The translations under genes and the position numbers were made by a program. The notes below the pieces were generated by a model that did not search any database, was not told the origin of the DNA, and was given only the letters and a program-made list of their open reading frames with translations. Below, one piece after another: positions 17,471 through 25,800 of a DNA stretch of 64,000 nt; position 1 is the stretch's first letter, and every line of letters begins with the position of its first letter. The stretch comes from Jiella pacifica (GTDB lineage Bacteria; Pseudomonadota; Alphaproteobacteria; Rhizobiales; Rhizobiaceae): positions 1 to 64,000 of the forward strand of contig NZ_JAAAMG010000014.1 of assembly GCF_010500815.1 (NCBI RefSeq), written 5' to 3'.

Positions 17471-18496
17471 ATGCGATTTCTATCGACCGGAGCCGTCACG
17501 CTGGCGCTCGCGGCCTCGGCGGGCGCCGCCCATGCACAGACGGCCCTGAGCGTGCAGACGTCCACGCAGTCGGGCGGCTATTCGTTCAAGTACATCAACG
17601 AGAACTGGGCGCCGAAGATCTCGGAGATGACCGGTGGCGAAGTCTCGATCGAGTTCCTGCCGATCAATTCGGTGGTTCCGAGCACCGAGACCCCGGATAC
17701 GATCGCCGCGGGCGTTCTCGGCGGCGATCTCACCTCGATCGCCTATTTCTCCGGGCGCAACCCCGCCTTCGCCATTCTCGGCGACCTGATCGCCGGCTAC
17801 GACACGCCGCAGCAGATCCAGGACTACTGCCGCGAGGGCGGCGGCGCCGAGGCGCTGCAGGAGCTGTGGAACACCCAGTTTCCTAACCTGATCCACGTCG
17901 TCGGCTGCGGGGCGGTGTCGAAGGAGGCGCTGGTCGCGCGGGTGCCGATCCGGACGCTGGAAGACCTGAAGGGCAAGAAGATCCGCTCGCCCGAAGGCAT
18001 GGCCGCGACGGTCTTCCGGGCCGCCGGCGCGAGCCCGGTCAACATTCCTTTCGCCGAGGTCTTCACCGCGCTGGAGAAGGGCATCGTCGACGCTTCCGAC
18101 GCATCCGCCTACGTCAACAACGACCAGAACGGCTTCAACGAGATCGCGCCCTACCCGCTGTTCCCCGGCATTCACTCGATGGCCGTGCACCAGTTCACGG
18201 TTTCCGAGGAGACCTGGCAGTCGCTCAGCCCCGAGGCGCAGAAGGGCCTGACGAGCTGGTTCTACGAGGCCTATGCCGACCTCGCCAAGGCCCTGAACGA
18301 GGAAGACCTGAAGCTCGTCGAGCGCGACAAGCAAAACCCGGACATCGAGGTGATCGACTGGGCGCAGAAGGATCGCGACGCCTTCCGCGCGATCGCCCAG
18401 AAAGCCTGGGAGGAGACGGCTGCCCAGTCGCCCGAGGCCGAAGCCGCGCTGAAGTCCCAGCTCGCCTACATGCGCGAGATCGGGCTGATCCAGTAA
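17471..18496 (+). CDS. TRAP transporter substrate-binding protein (DctP-type)
   Basis: A 341-residue periplasmic binding protein with a signal peptide (MRFLSTGAVTLALAASAGAAHA, cleavage after AHA at about residue 22). DctP-family elements are the GEVSIEFLPINSVV stretch, the APTMR-like region ALVARVPIRTLEDLKGKKIRSPEG near 156-180, and PINIPFAEVFTALEKGIVDASD (here PVN), where Arg binds the carboxylate of the substrate. Two in-frame ATGs occur; 17471 is favoured because GGAGGA at 17457-17462 gives 8-base spacing. It is the first gene of the dctP-dctQ-dctM operon. The substrate is unknown, probably an organic acid. Confidence 0.92.
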   Translation: MRFLSTGAVTLALAASAGAAHAQTALSVQTSTQSGGYSFKYINENWAPKISEMTGGEVSIEFLPINSVVPSTETPDTIAAGVLGGDLTSIAYFSGRNPAFAILGDLIAGYDTPQQIQDYCREGGGAEALQELWNTQFPNLIHVVGCGAVSKEALVARVPIRTLEDLKGKKIRSPEGMAATVFRAAGASPVNIPFAEVFTALEKGIVDASDASAYVNNDQNGFNEIAPYPLFPGIHSMAVHQFTVSEETWQSLSPEAQKGLTSWFYEAYADLAKALNEEDLKLVERDKQNPDIEVIDWAQKDRDAFRAIAQKAWEETAAQSPEAEAALKSQLAYMREIGLIQ

Positions 18497-18506
18497 GGCC
18501 GATCGT

Positions 18507-18535
18507 CCGGGACGCGCCTTGCCGGTGCGTCCCGG
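18507..18535 (+). terminator. intra-operon hairpin between dctP and dctQ
   Basis: A 12-bp stem (CCGGGACGCGCC with GGTGCGTCCCGG, one G-U) and a 5-base loop, 10 bases after the dctP stop. There is no U-run, so it is more likely an mRNA-stabilising or attenuating hairpin that lets the binding protein be made in excess of the permeases. Confidence 0.6.
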
Positions 18536-18565
18536 CCATTCATGCATGGGGGGAGGATGATCGTC

Positions 18566-19117
18566 ATGGGGCTCGGCGCACGCTATGCGGCCGGAATGGG
18601 CCGGGTCAGCGGCTTTCTGGGAAAGGCCTGCGGGGTCTTCTATCTCGCCGCGATCCTGATCTCGCTGTTCGAGATCTTCGCGCGCTACGTTTTCGACAGC
18701 CCGACCGTCTGGACGCCGGAACTGGTGATGGCCCTCTGCGCGACCGCCTGGATGCTCTCCGTCGGGGCCGTCACGCAGCAACACCGCCACATCACGGTGA
18801 CGGTGATGGAGATCCTCGTCGGGCAGCGCGTCTGGCAGGCGATGCGGACCGCAGCCGTCGTCGCCAGCATGCTGGCCGTGGCCGGCCTGTTCTGGGCGAG
18901 CTACACCCCCTTCACGCGGACGTTGAACCATCTCGAACGCTCGGGCAGCGCGTTCAACCCGCCGTTTCCGAGCTATCTGAAAGCCATGATCCTCGTCGCG
19001 CTGGCGCTGTATTTCCTGCAACTCCTGGCCAATCTCGTCGGAGGGCCCGGCAGCGCCCAGCATGACGAGGGACTGAGCGATCGCCCGCTCGACATGCCCG
19101 AGCACGGCCGGGGCTGA
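18566..19117 (+). CDS. TRAP transporter small permease (DctQ-type)
   Basis: A 183-residue protein with four predicted transmembrane helices. Typical features are the first helix ACGVFYLAAILISLFEIFARYVF and the conserved SPTVWTPELVMALCATAWMLSVG followed by QQHRHITVTVMEI. The start at 18566 follows a strong GGGGGGAGG with a 9-base gap, so the two upstream in-frame ATGs (18542 and 18557) are less likely. It forms the membrane unit with DctM, three bases downstream. Confidence 0.9.
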   Translation: MGLGARYAAGMGRVSGFLGKACGVFYLAAILISLFEIFARYVFDSPTVWTPELVMALCATAWMLSVGAVTQQHRHITVTVMEILVGQRVWQAMRTAAVVASMLAVAGLFWASYTPFTRTLNHLERSGSAFNPPFPSYLKAMILVALALYFLQLLANLVGGPGSAQHDEGLSDRPLDMPEHGRG

Positions 19118-19120
19118 GCC

Positions 19121-20434
19121 ATGGGCATCGAGTACCTCACCCTCGTCATCATCCTCGCCCTCTTCGCCCTGATGGCGGCGGGCGTACCGCTCGGCGCCAC
19201 CACACTTCTCGTCTCCGTGGTGCTGGCGCTGGCGAAGTTCGGCGCGCCGGGACTGATCCTGGTGTCCAGCAACGTGCTGCACGTCTTCGTCAAGGAGACG
19301 ATGATCGCGGTGCCGTTCTTCATCCTCATGGCCAACATCCTGGAACGCGGCGGGGTGGCGCGGGAGCTGTTCCGATCGATGGCGATCCTGGCGGGCCAGA
19401 TGCGCGGCGGCGTTGCGGTGCAGACCGTCTTCGTCTCGGTGATCCTCGCGGCGATGAGCGGGATCGTCGGCGGCGAGATCGTGCTGCTCGGCCTCATCGC
19501 GTTGCCGCAGATGTTCGCGCTCGGCTATGACCGCAAGCTGTCGATCGGGGCGATCGCAGCCTCTGGGTCGCTGGCGACGATGATCCCGCCTTCGGTCGTG
19601 TTGATCGTCTACGGGGCGGAAGCCGGCGTGTCGATCAAGGCGCTGTTCTCCGCCGGGCTGCTGCCGGGCCTGCTCTTGGCGATGCTCTATGTCGGCTACG
19701 TGGTTCTGCGCTGCCGGATCAACCCGGCGATGGGCCCGGCTCTCGACCTTCCCGAAACGCGGCTTCCCGTCCATCGTCGGCTGTTGCACCTGAAGGGCCT
19801 GATCCTGCCCTTCATCCTCATCGGCGGCGTTCTCGGGACGATCTATACCGGCATCGCCACGGTCACCGAATCGGCTGCCGTGGGTGCCGCCGGTGCGATC
19901 CTCGTCGCCATGCTGAGGCGCGAACTGACGGTCGAGGGGATGCGCGACGCGCTCTGGTCCACGGTCGTCACCACGGCTTCGATCATCTGGCTGGTGGTCG
20001 GCGCAGTCAGCCTCGTCGGCATCTACAACCTGATGGGCGGCACCGCCTTCCTGCGGGGATTGCTGACCGGCCTGGACGTCGCGCCGATCGTGGTGATCCT
20101 GATCATGATGGCGATCATCGTCGTGCTCGGCACCTTCATGGACTGGATCGCCATCGTCTTCATCACCGTGCCGGTCTTCGCGCCGGTGGTGAACCAGCTC
20201 GGCTACGACCCGGTGTGGTTCGGCATCCTCTTTGCGATGAACATCCAGATCTACATGCTCTCGCCGCCCTTCGGTCCGGCCTGTTTCTACCTGAAGAGCG
20301 TCGCGCCGAAGGACGTCACTTTGCAGGAGATCTTCGCCGCCGTGCTACCCTTCATCGGCTTGCAGCTGATTGCCCTGGGGCTGGTCATCGCCTTCCCGCA
20401 GATCGCCCTCTGGCTGCCCTCGCTGGGCCAATAG
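19121..20434 (+). CDS. TRAP transporter large permease (DctM-type)
   Basis: A 437-residue protein with about 12 hydrophobic helices and the DctM core signatures FFILMANILERGGVARELF and GRN-like AMSGIVGGEIVLLGLIALPQMFALGYDRK. Also present are AASGSLATMIPPSVVLIVYG and the ion/substrate-site region near GTFMDWIAIVFITVPVFAPVV. It mediates sodium-driven uptake of the ligand delivered by the binding protein. It begins 4 bases after the dctQ stop. A 40-codon membrane gene follows within 11 bases. Confidence 0.94.
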   Translation: MGIEYLTLVIILALFALMAAGVPLGATTLLVSVVLALAKFGAPGLILVSSNVLHVFVKETMIAVPFFILMANILERGGVARELFRSMAILAGQMRGGVAVQTVFVSVILAAMSGIVGGEIVLLGLIALPQMFALGYDRKLSIGAIAASGSLATMIPPSVVLIVYGAEAGVSIKALFSAGLLPGLLLAMLYVGYVVLRCRINPAMGPALDLPETRLPVHRRLLHLKGLILPFILIGGVLGTIYTGIATVTESAAVGAAGAILVAMLRRELTVEGMRDALWSTVVTTASIIWLVVGAVSLVGIYNLMGGTAFLRGLLTGLDVAPIVVILIMMAIIVVLGTFMDWIAIVFITVPVFAPVVNQLGYDPVWFGILFAMNIQIYMLSPPFGPACFYLKSVAPKDVTLQEIFAAVLPFIGLQLIALGLVIAFPQIALWLPSLGQ

Positions 20435-20444
20435 GAGAGATGCC

Positions 20445-20567
20445 ATGAAAACCAGCGACGAGGAGCCGGAAACCTACGAATTCGGCTGGTGGCCCGAACT
20501 GGCCGGCGTGGTGATGACGCTCGCCCTGATCGCGTTCTTCTTCTGGGGCGCCACCGGAAGCCTGTAG
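20445..20567 (+). CDS. 40-residue single-pass membrane protein, TRAP-associated
   Basis: A small protein MKTSDEEPETYEFGWWPELAG, then a hydrophobic helix of about 15 residues (VVMTLALIAFFFWGA), then TGSL. It is preceded by a clear AGGAGAGA ribosome-binding site 5 bases before the ATG, and it follows dctM by only 10 bases, so it is very likely translated as the fourth gene of the operon. The acidic N-terminus would face the cytoplasm. I know no family for it. Most pipelines would miss it by length. Confidence 0.7.
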   Translation: MKTSDEEPETYEFGWWPELAGVVMTLALIAFFFWGATGSL

Positions 20568-20728
20568 CCGGCGCATCCACCGTCCGGATCGACGGGCCGC
20601 CGAACGATCCGGCCGCGGCGCATCTGCCAAAGCCCGTCGAATGAGACGGGGGCACGCGATCGCATTCCACACTGCCGCTGGACATCCGGTATAGGTCGGC
20701 CGCGAATCGCCCGCGACCGAGAGAAGCC

Positions 20729-22159
20729 TTGCCCCAGAAAGATCCCGCCCCCGCCGCGGCACCCGTCTTCCACCCGCGCCCCCACCAGGTCGAGGCGCGC
20801 GAAGCGATCATCGCGGCGCGGCGGAGCGGGCGGCCGGGCTTCCTGCTGGGCGACCTCACCGGGCTCGGCAAGACCCTGTCGGCCTGGAGCGCCATCAGCG
20901 CCATGCCGGACGAGGAGGTGCTGATCGTCTGCCCGAAGGGCGCGATCCCGCAATGGCGGCGCACCATCGCCGGCTCTCCTTCGACCGGCAAGGACGTCAC
21001 CATCCTCAATTTCGAGCGCACCAAGGCGCTGATGGCGCCGCCGCCCACCAGCAACCGGCGCTCGACGCGGGCGAAGAACAACGAGCTCGCCAGGCTCGGG
21101 ACGCTGAAACGGCGCTGGCCGCTGGTCGTCGTCGACGAGAGCCATCGCATCCGCAATCCGGCCTCGCAGCAGGGTCAGGTCTGCCGCCATCTGGCGGCCG
21201 CCGCCGATTTCACCATCTACATGAGCGCCACGGCCGGCCAGTCGCCGCACGAATTGTCCTATCTCGGCCGGCTCCTCGCCGTTGCAACAGGTGGATCGTC
21301 CGGCGACATGGACGAGTTCCGCGCGCTGATGAAGCGGCTGAAGATCGGCCGCGCCAAGGGCCGCTGGAAGAACTGGAGCTGGGAGCCGAACGAAGCCGAC
21401 CGGCAGGTCATGTCGCAGCTTCTCTACAAGGGCGCCGACGCGATCGGCATGCGCCGGCGGCCGGAACAGATATCCGGCTGGCCCGAAGTGCAACGGGAAC
21501 TGGCGCCGACGGCGCTCGACGCTTCCGCCGAGCGTCTCTACGAGGCGACCTGGCGGGAGTTTCGCCGGGAGCTCGGCCTTGCCGGCGGATCGACCAGGCG
21601 GCCGACGGGATGGGCCGCGGACCTGCGCTTCCGCCAGAAGGCCAGCCTGATTCGGGTGAAGGGAACGACCGATTTTACAGGCGATCTTCTCGGCAACGGT
21701 CAGCAGGTGGCGGTGTCCGTCGCCTTTCTCGAAACCGGTGCGATGCTGGCCGAGAGCCTGCGCGGCAATGGCTGGCGCGTCGGCGAGATCAATGGCGGCC
21801 AGACCGGCGAGGCCAACGAGGCGACGCGCGTCGCCTTCCAGACCGGCCAGCTCGACGCGGTGGTCTTCACGGTGACGGAGTCGATCTCGCTTCATCGCGG
21901 CGAGATGCCGGGCGGCGACCGGGAGCGCTCGCTCGTCGTCCACGACATGCGCCACAGCGCGATCCAGCTGCAGCAGATCGAGGGGCGCTGCCACCGCGAC
22001 GGGCAGCGGGCGGTCATCTACTACACTTATGCCGAAGGCACGGTCGAAGAGAAGATCGCCGCCATCGTCATGGCGCGCATGGCCTCGATGGACGGCATGG
22101 CGGGGGACGACACGGCCCTCATCGAGGCGATCGCGAGGGAGCTGGACCGCGCCGCCTGA
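20729..22159 (+). CDS. SNF2-like DEAD/DEAH-type helicase, phage-like
   Basis: A 476-residue superfamily-2 ATPase. It carries Walker A as GDLTGLGKTLSAW (GLGKT at 45-49), motif II as VVDESHRIRNP (DESH at 136-139), motif III as MSATAG (166-170), and a motif VI region QQIEGRCHRDGQ near 424. The CHRDGQ form is common in phage- and prophage-borne SNF2-like helicases that lack accessory domains. It starts with TTG (20729). It stands alone, with no recognisable phage structural genes nearby, so its role (DNA repair, replication or defence) is unknown. Confidence 0.82.
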   Translation: MPQKDPAPAAAPVFHPRPHQVEAREAIIAARRSGRPGFLLGDLTGLGKTLSAWSAISAMPDEEVLIVCPKGAIPQWRRTIAGSPSTGKDVTILNFERTKALMAPPPTSNRRSTRAKNNELARLGTLKRRWPLVVVDESHRIRNPASQQGQVCRHLAAAADFTIYMSATAGQSPHELSYLGRLLAVATGGSSGDMDEFRALMKRLKIGRAKGRWKNWSWEPNEADRQVMSQLLYKGADAIGMRRRPEQISGWPEVQRELAPTALDASAERLYEATWREFRRELGLAGGSTRRPTGWAADLRFRQKASLIRVKGTTDFTGDLLGNGQQVAVSVAFLETGAMLAESLRGNGWRVGEINGGQTGEANEATRVAFQTGQLDAVVFTVTESISLHRGEMPGGDRERSLVVHDMRHSAIQLQQIEGRCHRDGQRAVIYYTYAEGTVEEKIAAIVMARMASMDGMAGDDTALIEAIARELDRAA

Positions 22160-22333
22160 CGTCCCTGGGCCCCAGCAGAATCGGCGTCCATTTTCGGGCG
22201 AGCCCTGGTGCTTTGGTGCAATTCTTCTTGATCCGGGCCATCTCCCGGCTTGAAGTGGCGGCTGTGAGCGCGTAGGCGAGAGGCGATTGCCGGAGAGTTC
22301 CGGCTTCCTCCAAACACGATTGGTAAGACAAGC

Positions 22334-22678
22334 TTGAAGAGCAAGGATGCGGATTTCGTCGAGCGGCGCGCGGCGGCAAAGGATGCCAAGGCTGCGCTCC
22401 TGGAGAAGGTGAAAGCCAAACAGAACGATCCGGCCGCCGAAGCCCGCCGTGCCGAGCGCGCCGCCGTCGTCGCTGCGCGCGAGGAGCGCGAGGCTGCAAA
22501 GCGCGCCGAAGCCGAGAAGCTCGCCCGCGAGAACGCCGAGCGCGAGGCAGCCGAGCAGGCCGCCAAACAGGCCGAGGAAAACAAGCTGATCAACCGCATG
22601 GTCGAGGACGAAGCTGCCCGCAAGGCCGCCCGCGACGAGCGCTATGCCGCCCGCAAGGCCCGCAAGGGACACGGCTGA
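22334..22678 (+). CDS. DUF6481 family protein
   Basis: A 114-residue, highly charged, mostly helical protein (KDADFVERRAAAKDAKAALLEK followed by long runs of Ala, Glu, Arg and Lys such as REEREAAKRAEAEKLAREN). This fits the DUF6481 family of small alphaproteobacterial coiled-coil proteins of unknown function. The best start is the TTG at 22334 (MKSKDADF). The ORF is GC-rich and compositionally biased. Confidence 0.7.
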   Translation: MKSKDADFVERRAAAKDAKAALLEKVKAKQNDPAAEARRAERAAVVAAREEREAAKRAEAEKLARENAEREAAEQAAKQAEENKLINRMVEDEAARKAARDERYAARKARKGHG

Positions 22679-22849
22679 TCCAGGCCGGAGCGGGTGCCAT
22701 CCGGCAGGCCCCGCCGACGATGCGTCAGCGGTGCGGCGCGCCGCCCCTGAATGAGCATTGGCGTGCGATCGGTCGGCCTTGCGCGTCGACGATGAGCGGA
22801 GCCGCTCCGACGATGGAGCGGCGGTTCCGCGATGCGCCGGCGCTTCGAT

Positions 22850-25800
22850 TTACTGGGCGGCCAATTCGGCAGACGTTTCTCGGTCCAGCCGGTCGAAAGC
22901 CTCGTAGATGTCCGTCGTCGTGAAGGTCACCTCGCTACCCTCGCGCGTCCCGCGAAAGCGCGGCAGCGACGGCGCGGTCCCCGCCGTCAGCCGCCGGTCG
23001 ACCCCGACGCCCGACTGGCGCTCGACCTCGCCGATCACCATCCCCTCCCGACGAACCTCGAACAGGCCGGGCAGCACTTCGTAGACGTCGAGGTGATTGC
23101 GGCGAATGTGCCGGCCGCGCGGCGGCGGCGCGACAGGCGGAGAGGGCCGCTCTTCTGCCGACACTGGCAATGCCGGCTCGGCCTCCTGCTCGGGCGCGAT
23201 TTCAGGCCGAGGGACGGAAGCGACTTGCGGCGCTTCCCCGGCTTTTTCGACGCTTGGCGCTTCGTCCGTCGCCTCTGCCGAGGAAGATGCTTGCTTGTCT
23301 GAAATCTCGTCCGCGGGCTCGTTTGGTCCAGGTGCCGGACCAGGCTGTTCTGCTCCCGGCGCGTCCACGAGCGGCTGCGTAGCGCCGACGCCAACGGGCT
23401 CGCTGCGGGCGGGGCGAGTCGAGTCCAGATAGGCTTTCCGCCGACCGAGGAAGCCGACGAGCTTTTCCGCCTCACCGTCCGGATCGTTGTACCAGTCCGT
23501 CGACCAGATCCGCCAGATCGACCAGCCGAGCCCTTCCAGCACCTTCTGGCGGATGACGTCGCGATCGCGGATGGTCAGGCCGACGTGAAACGGCGCCCCG
23601 TCGCATTCGATGCCGGCGATGAAGACCGACGGATCGTCCGGATGACGGACGGCGAGATCGATGCGGAACCCCTCGACGCCGATCTGATGGACGACGTCGT
23701 AGCCGGCCGCGGCGAGCTTCTCGGCGACGAATTCCTCGAACGGGCTCTCCGCATCTCGCGCCTCGGCGTCGTCATAGACCGCGCCGCCGCGGGCATAGTC
23801 GAGAAAGCCCTTGAAGACCTGCACCCCGCGCGAGGAGGACGGCGTCGGCACGACGTCGCCGGTCTTCAGCGAGGTGACGATGATCATCGCCCGCTTGGCC
23901 CGGGTGAACAGGACGTTTAAACGCCGATGACCGGCGCCGCGGTTGATCGCGCCGAAGTTCTGCTTCACCCGCGCGCCGCGTTCGGCCGGCCCGAACAGGG
24001 TCGAGATGATGATGACGTCGCGCTCGTCACCCTGGACGTTTTCGAGGTTCTTGACGAAGACCGGCTCGACGGTCTTTTCCCAACGCTCGACATAGGCGCG
24101 CACGATCGGGTCGCTCGCCGCAAGGCGCTCGAATTCGGCGTTGATGAGATCGCGCTGCTTGAGGTTCATCGTGGCGATGCCGAGCGACAGGTCGGCGCCG
24201 TCCTCGGCGGCCTTGTAGATCAGCCTGCGCGCCTCCTCGATCGCCGTCTCGGCTTCCTGCGGATTGACGTTCGCCTGATAGATGCCGTCCACATCCACGC
24301 AGCGCACGCCCGATGATTCGCTCTCGGAGGCGGCGGGGAAGATCACCAGTTCGCGGTCGTAGAACTCCCGGTTCGAAAAGGCGATCAGCGCCGGGTGCTG
24401 CGAGCGATAGTGCCAGCGCAGCCGCCGCTTGTGCGGGATGCGCGAGGCGGCGAGATCGAGGACGCTCTCGGCGAGATCGGCAGCGCCGGCCTCCTCATCG
24501 CCATCCCCGTCGCCGTCGCTCTGGGCGGCGAAGAAGTCCGTCGGCGGCAGCTGCTTCTGGTCGCCGACGATGACGTATTGCCCGCCCCTCGCCAGCGCTC
24601 CGACGGAAAATTCCGGCTTCATCTGCGAAGCTTCGTCGATGACGACGAGGTCGAATTCGAGTGTACCCGGCGGGGCGTATTGCGCCAGCGCATGCGGACT
24701 CATCATCAACACCGGCTTCAGCGCCTGCAACGCGCTGCCGGCCCGCTCGATCAGCTGGCGGATCGGAATGTGGCGCTTCTGCTTGGCCATCTCACGATTG
24801 ATCAGCGCGAGGTTCGTATGGGTGCCGACGGGGCCGGAGTCGTTGCCCCAGGGCGCCGTCTTCAGCCGCTCCCTGGCACTCGCCAGGACGTTGTCCGCCT
24901 CGAGCCGGTAGAGTTCGACCTCCGCCTGGCCGAAGCGGCCGCGCGCCGTGTCCAGCCGGCCGGTGGTCGATTGCCGGATCGGCGAGGCGGGATCCTGGAA
25001 CGTTGCCTCCAGGGCCTGCTCGCAACGCAAGAGCGCCAGGATGTCGGCAAGCGCCGAGACAGGTTTTCCCGCATCGATCTGCGTCTCGTAGAGTGGCAGG
25101 ACACCCGTAGCGGACGCCTGGTCGAGATAACGCTCCAGATTGGCGTGAAGGCGCAGTCCCTCACCGTCTTCGAGCGCCTTGCGTAGCTCGCCAACCCGGC
25201 TCGCGATGCGTGCGTCCGTGGCAATCGGCACGAAGCGTTCGCCGAGACGCTCGCGCATCGCGGAGCTCGTCGCTTCCAACGTCGGCAGCCGCCCGGCGAG
25301 AGCCTCGGCGCCGGATTGGAGGGCGCGAACCTCGGCGAGACGCGCCGCACCGTTCGATGCGGGTTCGGCGCCGAAGAACTTCGCGAGGATCGGCGCCCCT
25401 GCGAGGTCGGCCGCGGCCCGGGCCTCCGCAAGGTTGGCGGCGGCCATCGCCATCACCTCCCGGCTTTCGGGAGGAACCGCGGCAAGAGCCACCCTGGCCT
25501 GCCGGGAAAAGTCCGCCAGCCGGTCGGCGAGCCGGACGTCGCCGTCGAGGACCGGCGCCGACGGCCTGATGCCGATTCGTCGGCCCTCGGTGGCAAGGGC
25601 CTGGAATTCCTCCGCTCGCCGGCGCAGGCCCTGCGCGAGTGATGCCAGGGGGTTGTCTTTCGTCGCCCGTTCGACGAGCCTGGCCTCGGTGTCCGACAGA
25701 AGCTCGGTTTCGAACTGCGCCGCGCCGATCTGCAACGCCGCCCGGATGCGATGACCTTCGTCGCGGCGATGCAGGAACGCCCCCACCTCCTCGAGGCAGG

